Assembly: GCA_934277645.1 (NCBI GenBank)
Contig: CAKQUX010000005.1
Location: forward strand, 49,518 to 113,517
DNA from: an uncultured Clostridia bacterium
GTDB taxonomy: Bacteria; Bacillota; Clostridia; Christensenellales; CAG-917
Length of the DNA: 64,000 nt
Reading direction: 5' to 3'
A program made the translations under genes and the position numbers. The notes under the pieces are model-generated. The model searched no databases and was not told the DNA's origin. It worked only from the letters and a program-made list of their open reading frames with translations. Shown here piece by piece: positions 18,354 through 26,325 of this stretch; positions within the stretch are counted from its first letter, which is position 1, and the number at the start of each line of letters is the position of its first letter.

Positions 18354-20276
18354 TCAGTCTTTTCTTATGATTTCGGTCAAGCCGAAATATTTGATTTCTT
18401 CAACGGTTTTTAAGGCTTTGTCCTTTGTAGGAACAACTATACCCTTAAATTCCGCTTCACCACGACGCAAAACAAATCTATAACCGTGGTCGGAATCGCC
18501 GATCACTTTAAACTTGCCTTCTTTTATCGCAAGTTTAAAGCTGTTGATATGAGAAAGCAAAATTCTCAAATCGTCAAACTCGCCACGTCCGTAAATCGCT
18601 TCATTCTTGTTTGTAAACAAGCGATACTTAAACGTGCCGTCGTCAGCCGTCATAATCTGATATCTTCCGAATACGACCGCTTCGTCAAACTCACCTACAT
18701 CAGGCGTATGCGAAATTATCTTTTTCAAATAATCAGGAGTTTTTTGTTTAGTCGAAGCAGGCATTTGCGGAGTCGCCGTAGGTTTTTCGATTATAGTCTC
18801 TTGCTCGACAACTACTTGTTTACGACCTTCGAACGTTTCAGGGAACGGAAGCGTTACGAAATCTCTCGCAGGCTTTTGTTCCGCCTTTTCTGTCGTTTCC
18901 GTTGCAGGTTCGTTTTCCGCCGCATTGTCGGCAATCTCTTCGATTATAGCCTTGCTATGGCCGCCCAAGTTTTCACTCTCGCTAACGCTTGTATCGGTCG
19001 TTTCGACTTGTGCGTTTTCGGTCTCTGAATTATCGATTTCCGTTTTTTCGGTTGTTTGCGCCGCTTCGCTGTCGACAATTCCCGCTTGCTTATCGCTCTG
19101 CTCGATTTGTTCGCCATTTTCTCCGATAGGCGTTTCATTCAAATTGTCGTTTTCGATTTTTGCAAAAACTTCGTCTATGGCGCTGTCATTGTTTTCTTCG
19201 ACGTTAGATACGTTTTGTTCGTTGTTTTCAGACAAAACTTCTTCGACCTTATCAGGTTCGTTATCGACACGTTCGATTTCAACCCTTGCGCCGCAATTTC
19301 CACAAAACTTAGCTCCGTCTTCGAGCAAGCCGCCACATTCCAAACAATACAACGGTTTTGTCGTGTTAGGTTCGGACAAGTTTTCGGCGTCAGCCTCATT
19401 CGTCACGGTAATCGTGTTTTCGGTTTGTTCCCCTACGGTTTGTTCGTTGCTTATAGGCGTTTGGGCGGCTGCGGCGTAATCGTCGTCGCCCACAACGTCC
19501 GCCATATTGCCATTGTTGCTGTCGGCTATAATTCCGCCCGATTGCATAGCCGATTGTTCGGCTTGCTCTTGCACTTGATCCGGCTCGGCGGTGTCGACAC
19601 TTTCCGTCTCGTTTGTCACAGGCTTATTTATAACAGGCAAAACAGGCTCTGCACTTTGATTGAAAGACGCTTGCTCAACCTTTTCCTTTTGGACGTCTGT
19701 CGCGTTTATGGTTTCGATAACGGTTCTTGTCGCACCGAGCGTAACTCGTTCGATTTGCTTTTCTCCGTCGTTTTTATTGCGGAAAATTTTCGGCAAATCT
19801 ATAGGAGTAAAGCTCGTACGATATTCAGGCGTAATAGTCGCGCCCGAAACGAAAGGCTTGTTTTCAAGCACGATAGCGTTTTCGGTGTCGTCGAATTTCT
19901 TTTTAGGCATCGTAGGAGTATCGACAACCATTGAAGCGTTTGCTTCTTTCGTGTCGTCATATTCGAAATCCGGTTTCGCTTCGTCCATATCCTTGATGCG
20001 GTCGGTCGCTACGGTTATGCTTTCGGACGGAACGGTGTCGATTTCAAAAACCGAATTGCCGTCGCGGACGATATACTTTCCGTTGTCCGAAACTTCGACC
20101 TTTCTGCCGTTAACACGTTTAAAGCGTTTCTTTTCCCACCCTGCCATTGCAAGGTTATCGCGAACGAGTCCGCCGATTGCGAACACCAACACCAAAACGC
20201 CCAAAACGGCAAGCAGAGGATACTTGACGTAATCACGCTGTAATATGTCTAAAAAGATTAAAAAGTATTGATTCAT
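18354..20276 (-). CDS. Membrane-anchored zinc-ribbon protein with C-terminal YegP-like repeats
   Basis: A 640-residue mosaic protein. One membrane helix at about 20-38, then a small beta-rich piece (KRVNGRKVEVSDNGKYIV), then a long acidic, Gln/Glu/Asn-rich low-complexity region to about 540 that is interrupted by a zinc ribbon C311-x2-C314...C325-x2-C328 (CLECGG, CGNCGA). The last 95 residues hold two repeats of the DUF1508/YegP pattern: YQIMTADDGTFKYRLFTNKN and FKVIGDSDHGYRFVLRRGEA. No function is assigned. It lies 35 bases after the kinase-like gene and is probably co-transcribed with it. The YegP match is by eye only. Confidence 0.7.
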   Translation of the reverse strand: MNQYFLIFLDILQRDYVKYPLLAVLGVLVLVFAIGGLVRDNLAMAGWEKKRFKRVNGRKVEVSDNGKYIVRDGNSVFEIDTVPSESITVATDRIKDMDEAKPDFEYDDTKEANASMVVDTPTMPKKKFDDTENAIVLENKPFVSGATITPEYRTSFTPIDLPKIFRNKNDGEKQIERVTLGATRTVIETINATDVQKEKVEQASFNQSAEPVLPVINKPVTNETESVDTAEPDQVQEQAEQSAMQSGGIIADSNNGNMADVVGDDDYAAAAQTPISNEQTVGEQTENTITVTNEADAENLSEPNTTKPLYCLECGGLLEDGAKFCGNCGARVEIERVDNEPDKVEEVLSENNEQNVSNVEENNDSAIDEVFAKIENDNLNETPIGENGEQIEQSDKQAGIVDSEAAQTTEKTEIDNSETENAQVETTDTSVSESENLGGHSKAIIEEIADNAAENEPATETTEKAEQKPARDFVTLPFPETFEGRKQVVVEQETIIEKPTATPQMPASTKQKTPDYLKKIISHTPDVGEFDEAVVFGRYQIMTADDGTFKYRLFTNKNEAIYGRGEFDDLRILLSHINSFKLAIKEGKFKVIGDSDHGYRFVLRRGEAEFKGIVVPTKDKALKTVEEIKYFGLTEIIRKD

Positions 20277-20311
20277 AATTCACCTTGGTTGCTATCTTAC
20301 AGTGCTTTTCC

Positions 20312-20932
20312 CTATCCCGTAAATTTTTCTGATTTTAAAAGCATAACGAGCGTTTCGACAATTGCGTTTATGCCGAGCGACGACGAGAGAGAAACGTGAT
20401 ATTCCAAAGGGTCGCCCCATTTTTTGCCCGTATAAAAGTCAAAATATTGCGCTCTTTTTTTATCGACTTTTTTAATTTCTTCCGCCGCTTTCTTTTCGTC
20501 GAGACCTCGACGTTCCATAATGCGTTTGACACGTTCTTCCATAGGAGCGTGAATGAACACGTTCAAAACGTGCGGCATCCCTGCAAGAACGACGTTTGAA
20601 CAACGACCGACAATAACCGCCGATTCGTTTATTGCTATATTTTTAATTATATCCGATTCGATAACGAAAAGTTTGTCGTTCATAGTAAGTTCAAAACTTC
20701 CGTTCATCATTCCGCCACCGTAGTAGCCCTGCGAAATCGGAACGAACAAAGGGTTTGATTGTCTTTCGTCAATCTTTTCGATAGTTTCGCGACTGAACCC
20801 CGACTTTTGCGCCGCAAGTTCAATGAGCGTGCGGTCATAACACTTGATGCCCAATCTTTCCGAAAGCGCTTTTCCTATTTCTTTTCCGCCACTGCCGAAC
20901 TGTCTTCCTATTGTAATAACGAAATTTTGCAT
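20312..20932 (-). CDS. Cytidylate kinase-like family protein
   Basis: A 206-residue P-loop protein of the cytidylate-kinase-like family (AAA_26 type), distinct from canonical Cmk. Starts with MQNFVITIGRQFGSGGKEIG, an atypical P-loop with double Gly, then KCYDRTLIELAAQKSGFS, GRCSNVVLAG and a lid-like region VKRIMERRGLDEKKAAEEIKK with RAQYFDFYTGKKWGDP. Substrate is unknown. The frame extends upstream to 21043, but ATG 20932 follows GGGGG and is the family start. Confidence 0.85.
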   Translation of the reverse strand: MQNFVITIGRQFGSGGKEIGKALSERLGIKCYDRTLIELAAQKSGFSRETIEKIDERQSNPLFVPISQGYYGGGMMNGSFELTMNDKLFVIESDIIKNIAINESAVIVGRCSNVVLAGMPHVLNVFIHAPMEERVKRIMERRGLDEKKAAEEIKKVDKKRAQYFDFYTGKKWGDPLEYHVSLSSSLGINAIVETLVMLLKSEKFTG

Positions 20933-20958
20933 ACAATACCCCCTATACTCTTTTTTAT

Positions 20959-20986
20959 ATTTTACCATACATAAAAAAATAGTCAA
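20959..20986 (-). promoter_or_regulatory. Sigma-A promoter for the kinase-like/zinc-ribbon operon
   Basis: Minus strand: -35 TTGACT (20986-20981), 16-base spacer, -10 TAAAAT (20964-20959). It lies in the gap after comEC, so the kinase-like gene has its own start of transcription. Confidence 0.65.
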
Positions 20987-21055
20987 TAGCCATAAGAAAA
21001 TGATTTTCGATTTTAAAAACAATTTACCACAGGTTTCGCACATCCAAAAAGGCTG

Positions 21056-22591
21056 TCAGACGGCTAAAAAACGTAAAAGAGCAAACAAAAACAGTGCGAC
21101 CGCCCATAAGCTCAAACAAATTTTGATTTTTGTGGCTCTTGTTGCGAAAAAGTGATTGCTTAAAGTAAAAAACATTCCGTAATAGCCGACGCAAAGCGCG
21201 CCGAGTCCGCCCACGTTCATATTCGCAACTCCAACGCTTCCGCATAAAAACACAACGGTTTTAAACGGCAACAGCAAATAGTCGGCTATGACGAGTATAT
21301 TCGGAAGCGGAATTATCAGAGTAAACAAAGTCAGAAACAAAATGCCGATAAACATAACGCTCATAATAGGAAGAATTATAAGATTCGACAATATGAACAA
21401 AGTCGGAAAAGTTCCGAATGCCGCCGCGCTTATCGGATACGTCATCAAATTTGTCGACACCGACGTTGCGACTATTTCGGTAAATTTGTTCTTGCGTTTA
21501 AACGCTTTCAAAATCGGTTTATTGAGAATAGCAATTCCAAGCACTGCGCACATAGACAGTTGAAAGCCGCTTGCGAATAAAGAAAGCGGACTGTAACCTA
21601 AAATAATTATTCCTGCAAGCGAAAGCGACGACAAATTATCACGTTTTGCGCCGATTACGCCTGCAAACATTATACATAATATCATTACGTACGCCCTCAC
21701 CGCCGATGCGGAAAAGTTGCAAAACGCAAGATAAATCATAAGCACTATGCCCACAACGATAAGACGAATCAAGCTCTTAGCTTTGCATTTTTTGAGTATC
21801 ATATTCAGAAACGCAGCGAATATTCCGATATGCAAACCCGACACAGCGAGCGTATGCGCAAGACCGCTTACTTTTACGTCGTCGTACAATCTATCGCTAA
21901 TAAAGTTTTTATCGCCGAACAGCAATGCCGTTGCTATGTCGGCAGTGTCTTGTCTTGCATAGGTGTAAAAATTCTCTTTGACTTTAAGCCTTATTCTGTC
22001 AAGAAAGTCAGGTTCGCTCTTTTTGAGCAAAACGCAATCGCTTGTCAATATGCTGTATCTGTTTCCGTTTGTAATCATCGAAGCGTTCCTGCCATCAAAC
22101 GGATCGAAATCAAAAGACGTCAGTTTGCCGTTTACGGAAACGTAATCGCCGCTAGAAAAATCTATATCTTCTCCGTAATAATAAACGTATGCCGTTCCGT
22201 CATACTTAACGCCGTCGACCACAATATCGTCAAGCATAAATTCGACGCGGTCGCCGACCGAAATTTCCGATTTGACCTTGCCGCTCAGCGTAAAACTTCC
22301 CGACTCTATTGTCTTTGAATTGTAAATATCGCACGAGCCGACAATCCACAGCCACCCGACCAAAAACATCAACGACAAATACGCAAATTTTCTCGTCCTT
22401 TTAAGGATAAATAACAATACTACTAAAACCGTCAAAATCACAATGCAGGAAATCCTCCCTGCCATACTTTTCAGGCAAAGCGTTCCTATGAGAATTCCGA
22501 AAATCATAAAAATCAAAGCAAAAACAAGCGGACGCTTGCCAAAGCGTCGCACGTTCAGTTTGTCTTTTATTAAATTACTCTTGCCTTCCAT
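21056..22591 (-). CDS. comEC: ComEC/Rec2-type DNA uptake channel protein, without metallo-beta-lactamase domain
   Basis: ComEC forms the membrane channel for single-stranded DNA in natural transformation. This 511-residue protein has N-terminal helices, the extracytoplasmic OB-like DUF4131 region (about 95-190), then the competence domain beginning ADIATALLFGDKNFI with the signature HTLAVSGLHIG near 245 and many further helices. It ends after the membrane part; the C-terminal metallo-beta-lactamase domain of full-length ComEC (over 700 residues) is absent, and no room for it exists downstream. DprA and ComM are encoded elsewhere in the window. Confidence 0.92.
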   Translation of the reverse strand: MEGKSNLIKDKLNVRRFGKRPLVFALIFMIFGILIGTLCLKSMAGRISCIVILTVLVVLLFILKRTRKFAYLSLMFLVGWLWIVGSCDIYNSKTIESGSFTLSGKVKSEISVGDRVEFMLDDIVVDGVKYDGTAYVYYYGEDIDFSSGDYVSVNGKLTSFDFDPFDGRNASMITNGNRYSILTSDCVLLKKSEPDFLDRIRLKVKENFYTYARQDTADIATALLFGDKNFISDRLYDDVKVSGLAHTLAVSGLHIGIFAAFLNMILKKCKAKSLIRLIVVGIVLMIYLAFCNFSASAVRAYVMILCIMFAGVIGAKRDNLSSLSLAGIIILGYSPLSLFASGFQLSMCAVLGIAILNKPILKAFKRKNKFTEIVATSVSTNLMTYPISAAAFGTFPTLFILSNLIILPIMSVMFIGILFLTLFTLIIPLPNILVIADYLLLPFKTVVFLCGSVGVANMNVGGLGALCVGYYGMFFTLSNHFFATRATKIKICLSLWAVALFLFALLRFLAV

Positions 22592-22910
22592 AAGCCTGCG
22601 CCTAAGTAGTTTTTTTAGCCGTGTTTTATTATTTTATCTTCTGCGTTTACAGTCCGCCGTTTATACAGCTATTGCCCCGAACGCCATTTTTCGTTGAACA
22701 AATATTTTCGCTGAATGATTGTTAACATATCGATAATTTTGTTAATCGAATTAAATCGGTTATATCGTTATATAGCCGCTATATAGTCAATCGTTAAAGC
22801 GACTATTTAGCCAAACAAATATAATCGCAATGCCGTTTCGCATTGAAAAACATTGTTTCACCAAACAAACATAGTCGACTATTCAGCTATATTGTTAGAC
22901 AAATTCAGAA
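22592..22910. other. Intergenic spacer with decayed short repeats
   Basis: AT-rich with no gene. A 17-base direct repeat CCAAACAAAYATARTCG occurs at 22811-22827 and 22861-22877 with two differences, and several self-similar pieces (GTTATATAGCCGCTATATAG, CGTTAAAGCGACTAT) surround it. No RNA gene was recognised. Confidence 0.5.
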
Positions 22911-22940
22911 CAAAACAAAAAAGCCACTTTGTTAAGTGGC
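22911..22940 (-). terminator. Rho-independent terminator after ppa
   Basis: Stem GCCACTT/AAGTGGC (22923-22929 with 22934-22940), loop TGTT; on the minus strand it is followed by TTTTTTGTTTTG. Directly abuts the ppa stop codon. Confidence 0.9.
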
Positions 22941-22947
22941 AATTTTG

Positions 22948-23484
22948 CTATTTAATTTCAAATTTCTTTTTGTAAGCGTGAATGTTATCTTTTATGATAA
23001 GTTCTGCAAACTGTCTGTCCTTAACTTGGAAAACCGTCGTGTCCTTTCCTTCGAGTTGTTTGTAAACTCTGAAAAAGTGCGATATTTCGTCCATAACGTG
23101 CGGCGGAAGCTCCTCTATTTCCTTATAACAATTCCACGTAGGATCCTTAAACGGAATAGCGATAATCTTATAGTCCATATCGCCGCCGTCTTGCATCATA
23201 ATGACGCCTATCGGATAGCAACGAACCATTGCGAGCGGAACGATAGGTTCGCTGCAAAGTACGAGAACGTCGAGCGGGTCGTCGTCGTCGCTGTACGTTT
23301 TAGGAATAAATCCGTAGTTTGCCGGATAGTGTGTTGAAGTGTAAAGAACTCTATCGAGAATAAGTACGCCTGTAGATTTGTCAAGCTCGTATTTATTTTT
23401 ACTTCCTTTTGATATTTCGATAACCGCTATAAAATCGGTCGGTTGAATCCTTGACGGTTCAATGTCGTGCCAAATACAACTCAT
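22948..23484 (-). CDS. ppa: Inorganic pyrophosphatase, soluble family I
   Basis: Hydrolyses pyrophosphate from biosynthesis to two phosphates. The 178-residue length fits family I, with the core KNKYELDKSTGVLILDR, THYPANYGFIPKT and the metal-binding DDDDPLDVLVL, followed by DYKIIAIPFKDP. Cytosolic. Own promoter and terminator, so monocistronic. GGGGA lies just before the ATG. Confidence 0.97.
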   Translation of the reverse strand: MSCIWHDIEPSRIQPTDFIAVIEISKGSKNKYELDKSTGVLILDRVLYTSTHYPANYGFIPKTYSDDDDPLDVLVLCSEPIVPLAMVRCYPIGVIMMQDGGDMDYKIIAIPFKDPTWNCYKEIEELPPHVMDEISHFFRVYKQLEGKDTTVFQVKDRQFAELIIKDNIHAYKKKFEIK

Positions 23485-23504
23485 TGATAATCCCCTTTTT
23501 TTTT

Positions 23505-23534
23505 ATAATATCACATTATCGCAAGCTAAGTCAA
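23505..23534 (-). promoter_or_regulatory. Sigma-A promoter for ppa
   Basis: Minus strand: -35 TTGACT (23534-23529), 18-base spacer, -10 TATTAT (23510-23505) with an upstream TG element. A run of eight A follows before the ribosome binding site. Confidence 0.7.
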
Positions 23535-23578
23535 TGAAATGCAATCCAAAACCATCAACTTGCAAACGAAATGCAAAA

Positions 23579-24778
23579 CTACATTCTTTTTACTATTGCG
23601 TCGAAAAACTCTTCCGTATTTAACGCGTTTACGGTCACTCCGTCGGCTTTGAACAACACGGCAAGGTCCTTTGTCATATCGCCTTCTTCAATCGTACGAA
23701 TAACCGCATTTTCAAGTTTGTCGGCAAATTCCGAAAGTTCCTTAGTATTGTCAATCTCGCCGCGTTTTCTGAGCGCACCCGTCCATGCGAAAATCGTAGC
23801 CACAGGGTTTGTCGAAGTCTTTTCTCCTTTAAGATGACGGTAATAATGCCTTGTAACGGTTCCGTGAGCCGCTTCGTACTCATAGTTTCCGTCAGGCGAC
23901 ACGAGAACGGACGTCATCATAGCAAGCGAACCGAAAGCCGTTGCAATCATATCGCTCATAACGTCGCCGTCATAATTTTTGCAAGCCCAAATCATTCCGC
24001 CGTGGCTTCTGACTATTCTTGCAACCGCATCGTCGATTAAGGTGTAGAAATATTCGATTCCCGCTTTCTCGAATTTTTCTTTATATTCGTTTTCGAAAAT
24101 TTCTGCAAATATATCTTTGAAATTGTGGTCGTACGTCTTCGAAATGGTGTCTTTCGTCGAGAACCAAAGGTCCTTTTTCAAAGATAAGGCATATTCGAAA
24201 CAGCTTCTCGCAAAAGACGAAATACTGCTGTCAAGGTTATGCACGCCTTGGCAAACGCCTGCCGATTTAGCATAATCGAAAATAAGATGTTTGGACGGAT
24301 TTTCGCCTTCTACGACAAGATAAGCCTTGTCCCCTTTTGCGACTTTGCACTCAACGTTCTTGTAAACGTCGCCGTAAGCGTGACGAGCAATTACGATAGG
24401 TTTTTCCCAAGTAGGAATAAGCGGCGTTATACCCTTGACCAAAACGGGCGCACGGAAAACCGTGCCGTCAAGAATGGCTCTGATAGTTCCGTTCGGGCTT
24501 TTCCACATTTGCGTCAAGTTGTATTCCGTAACTCTTTGCGCATTAGGCGTAATGGTTGCGCATTTAACCGCAACGTGGTGTTTTTTTGTTGCGTTTGCCG
24601 CATCTATCGTAACCTTATCACCCGTCGCCTCGCGATTTACAAGCGACAAATCGTAATATTCCGATTTAAGGTCAACGAAAGGTAAAATCAGTTTATCTTT
24701 AACGAGCGCCCAAATAATGCGCGTCATTTCATCGCCGTCCATTTCGACGATAGGGTTTTTCATTTCGATTTTTTTCAT
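23579..24778 (-). CDS. icd: NADP-dependent isocitrate dehydrogenase (eukaryotic-type)
   Basis: Oxidative decarboxylation of isocitrate to 2-oxoglutarate with NADP. This 399-residue protein belongs to the homodimeric subfamily shared with eukaryotes, shown by NPIVEMDGDEMTRIIW at the start, TITPNAQRVTEYNL, MWKSPNGTIRAILDGTVFR and YEAAHGTVTRHYY. It has its own promoter. No other TCA-cycle gene is nearby; the likely role is supply of 2-oxoglutarate for glutamate. Confidence 0.96.
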   Translation of the reverse strand: MKKIEMKNPIVEMDGDEMTRIIWALVKDKLILPFVDLKSEYYDLSLVNREATGDKVTIDAANATKKHHVAVKCATITPNAQRVTEYNLTQMWKSPNGTIRAILDGTVFRAPVLVKGITPLIPTWEKPIVIARHAYGDVYKNVECKVAKGDKAYLVVEGENPSKHLIFDYAKSAGVCQGVHNLDSSISSFARSCFEYALSLKKDLWFSTKDTISKTYDHNFKDIFAEIFENEYKEKFEKAGIEYFYTLIDDAVARIVRSHGGMIWACKNYDGDVMSDMIATAFGSLAMMTSVLVSPDGNYEYEAAHGTVTRHYYRHLKGEKTSTNPVATIFAWTGALRKRGEIDNTKELSEFADKLENAVIRTIEEGDMTKDLAVLFKADGVTVNALNTEEFFDAIVKRM

Positions 24779-24799
24779 AAGTCACCTCTAACAAAATCA

Positions 24800-24828
24800 A
24801 TTTTAGCAAACTATTTGCGATTTCTCAA
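24800..24828 (-). promoter_or_regulatory. Sigma-A promoter for icd
   Basis: Minus strand: -35 TTGAGA (24828-24823), 17-base spacer, extended -10 TGCTAAAAT (TAAAAT at 24805-24800). The leader contains AGAGGTGA before the ATG. Confidence 0.75.
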
Positions 24829-24879
24829 CAAATAGCGAATACTTTTTTATTTTTTTACGTTCGGCATAAATTGCAGGAC

Positions 24880-24919
24880 AAAAAACGCTATGCCGCAAAC
24901 TGTTTGCAGACATAGCGTT
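24880..24919 (-). terminator. Two-part hairpin terminator downstream of ddl
   Basis: Outer stem AACGCTATG/CATAGCGTT (24884-24892 with 24911-24919) encloses an inner stem GCAAAC/GTTTGC (24895-24900 with 24902-24907). On the minus strand T6 follows. It lies about 230 bases after the ddl stop and before the icd promoter, so it would isolate the two units. Confidence 0.75.
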
Positions 24920-25149
24920 AAATTTCATAACCACAATTCGTGATTATAACGAAATGTAGTTTCTGAATAGTTTTTATATAAATTCGGTTTTATAAATAAG
25001 TTCGACTTTTATAAATCCGACAATCAGATTAGGTTTTCAAAACAAAATTTAGTTATCGCTAAATTTAGTCACAGTCAAGCATTATTATCGTTAAACTTAT
25101 TAGCGTTAAATTTTAGTTGACAGTTTGCTTTTCCCCGACAATTTCTATT
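24920..25149. other. Intergenic spacer with AT-rich iterations
   Basis: Part of a 371-base gap. Apart from the neighbouring promoter and terminator it holds repeated AAATTTAGT (25045-25053, 25061-25069 and a variant at 25108-25117) and TTTTATAAAT pieces. No gene or RNA was recognised. Confidence 0.45.
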
Positions 25150-26274
25150 TTAACCAAGAGGCTTTGCCGTGTTCCCCTTTGCTCCGACTTTATTTCCCGA
25201 ATAATAAGCAAGCACGCCGCTGTCGAATTTTATGTTCTTGCTTTCATAGTCGGCTTCTTCGATAAGGTCGGAAATAAGGCTTGTATAGTCTATTCCCAAA
25301 GGTTTGAACAAATAGTTTGCAAGCGCGCCCGGAACGGTGTTCATTTCGTTAATATAAATTTTTCCGCCGCTGACTAAATAGTCAAACCTAACGACGCCCC
25401 TAAGTCCCGTTTCGCAATATACTCTTTTCGACGTTGCTTTTATTAGCTCGTTAATTTCATCGCCGACGTCAGCAGGACTAATTCTCGTTGCCTTGCTCTT
25501 GTCGCCGCCGACGTATTTATCCGCAAAGCTTAAAATTTCTCCGTCGGCTATCGGGCGTTCGGTTTCTGACACGATAATGCGTTCGTCTTTTAGATAGCAG
25601 GCGCAATTCACCTCGACAAAATTTTCTATTTCCTTTTCGACAATGGCTTTTTCGCCGTAGCAAAAAGCGAGTTCCAAGGCTCTTTCAAGCTCCGCTCTGT
25701 CATGCGCCACGCTTATACCTATGCTGCTGCCCTGACTGCACGGCTTGACGACTATCGGATAATCGATGAAGGTTTCGACATATGTTTCGGTCTTCTGTTT
25801 GTCCGATTCGTATTCCGATTTTGAAATCGCAAAATACTTCGGAACGTTCAAAATCATACCTTCGAATATCTGTTTCGAAACGGCTTTGTCCATTCCAATC
25901 GCAGATTGCAAAACGCCTGCCGACGTATACGGAATTTCGTTTGCTTCGAGCAGTCCTTGAAGAGAGCCGTTTTCGCCGACTCCGCCGTGCGTGCAAATCA
26001 AAGCGGCGTCGGGTTTGAACATTCTTTTAATTCTGCTACCCTTTATCTCAAAAAGTTCGCCGCTAATCAAAGCTACGTGTCTGTAAAGTTTTTCGTCAAA
26101 CGGGCAAAACTGTTCGATTCTTTCAAAGTTTCCAAAGTACCATTTATCCGCAATATATATCGGATAGACCTTATATTTTTTTGTATCTATGTTTCCTATG
26201 GCCTCTATTGCCGTAATGACGGAAATGTCCTTTTCAACCGAGCCGCCGCCGAACAAAACCAAAACCCTTTTCAT
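25150..26274 (-). CDS. ddl: D-alanine--D-alanine ligase
   Basis: Makes the D-Ala-D-Ala dipeptide for peptidoglycan with ATP. The 374 residues show the N-terminal FGGGSVEKDISVITA (the usual GGxSxE loop), ICTHGGVGENGSLQGLLE, the ATP-grasp core YPIVVKPCSQGSSIGIS and the metal-binding RFDYLVSGGKIYINEMNTVPG. A long region after the lid differs from E. coli DdlB but is common in clostridial Ddl. Lies 51 bases after murF, which uses its product. Confidence 0.95.
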   Translation of the reverse strand: MKRVLVLFGGGSVEKDISVITAIEAIGNIDTKKYKVYPIYIADKWYFGNFERIEQFCPFDEKLYRHVALISGELFEIKGSRIKRMFKPDAALICTHGGVGENGSLQGLLEANEIPYTSAGVLQSAIGMDKAVSKQIFEGMILNVPKYFAISKSEYESDKQKTETYVETFIDYPIVVKPCSQGSSIGISVAHDRAELERALELAFCYGEKAIVEKEIENFVEVNCACYLKDERIIVSETERPIADGEILSFADKYVGGDKSKATRISPADVGDEINELIKATSKRVYCETGLRGVVRFDYLVSGGKIYINEMNTVPGALANYLFKPLGIDYTSLISDLIEEADYESKNIKFDSGVLAYYSGNKVGAKGNTAKPLG

Positions 26275-26325
26275 ATTTCCCCCTTTATCACCGATATTGT
26301 TTTACTGCCTGCTAAACGCCTACAA

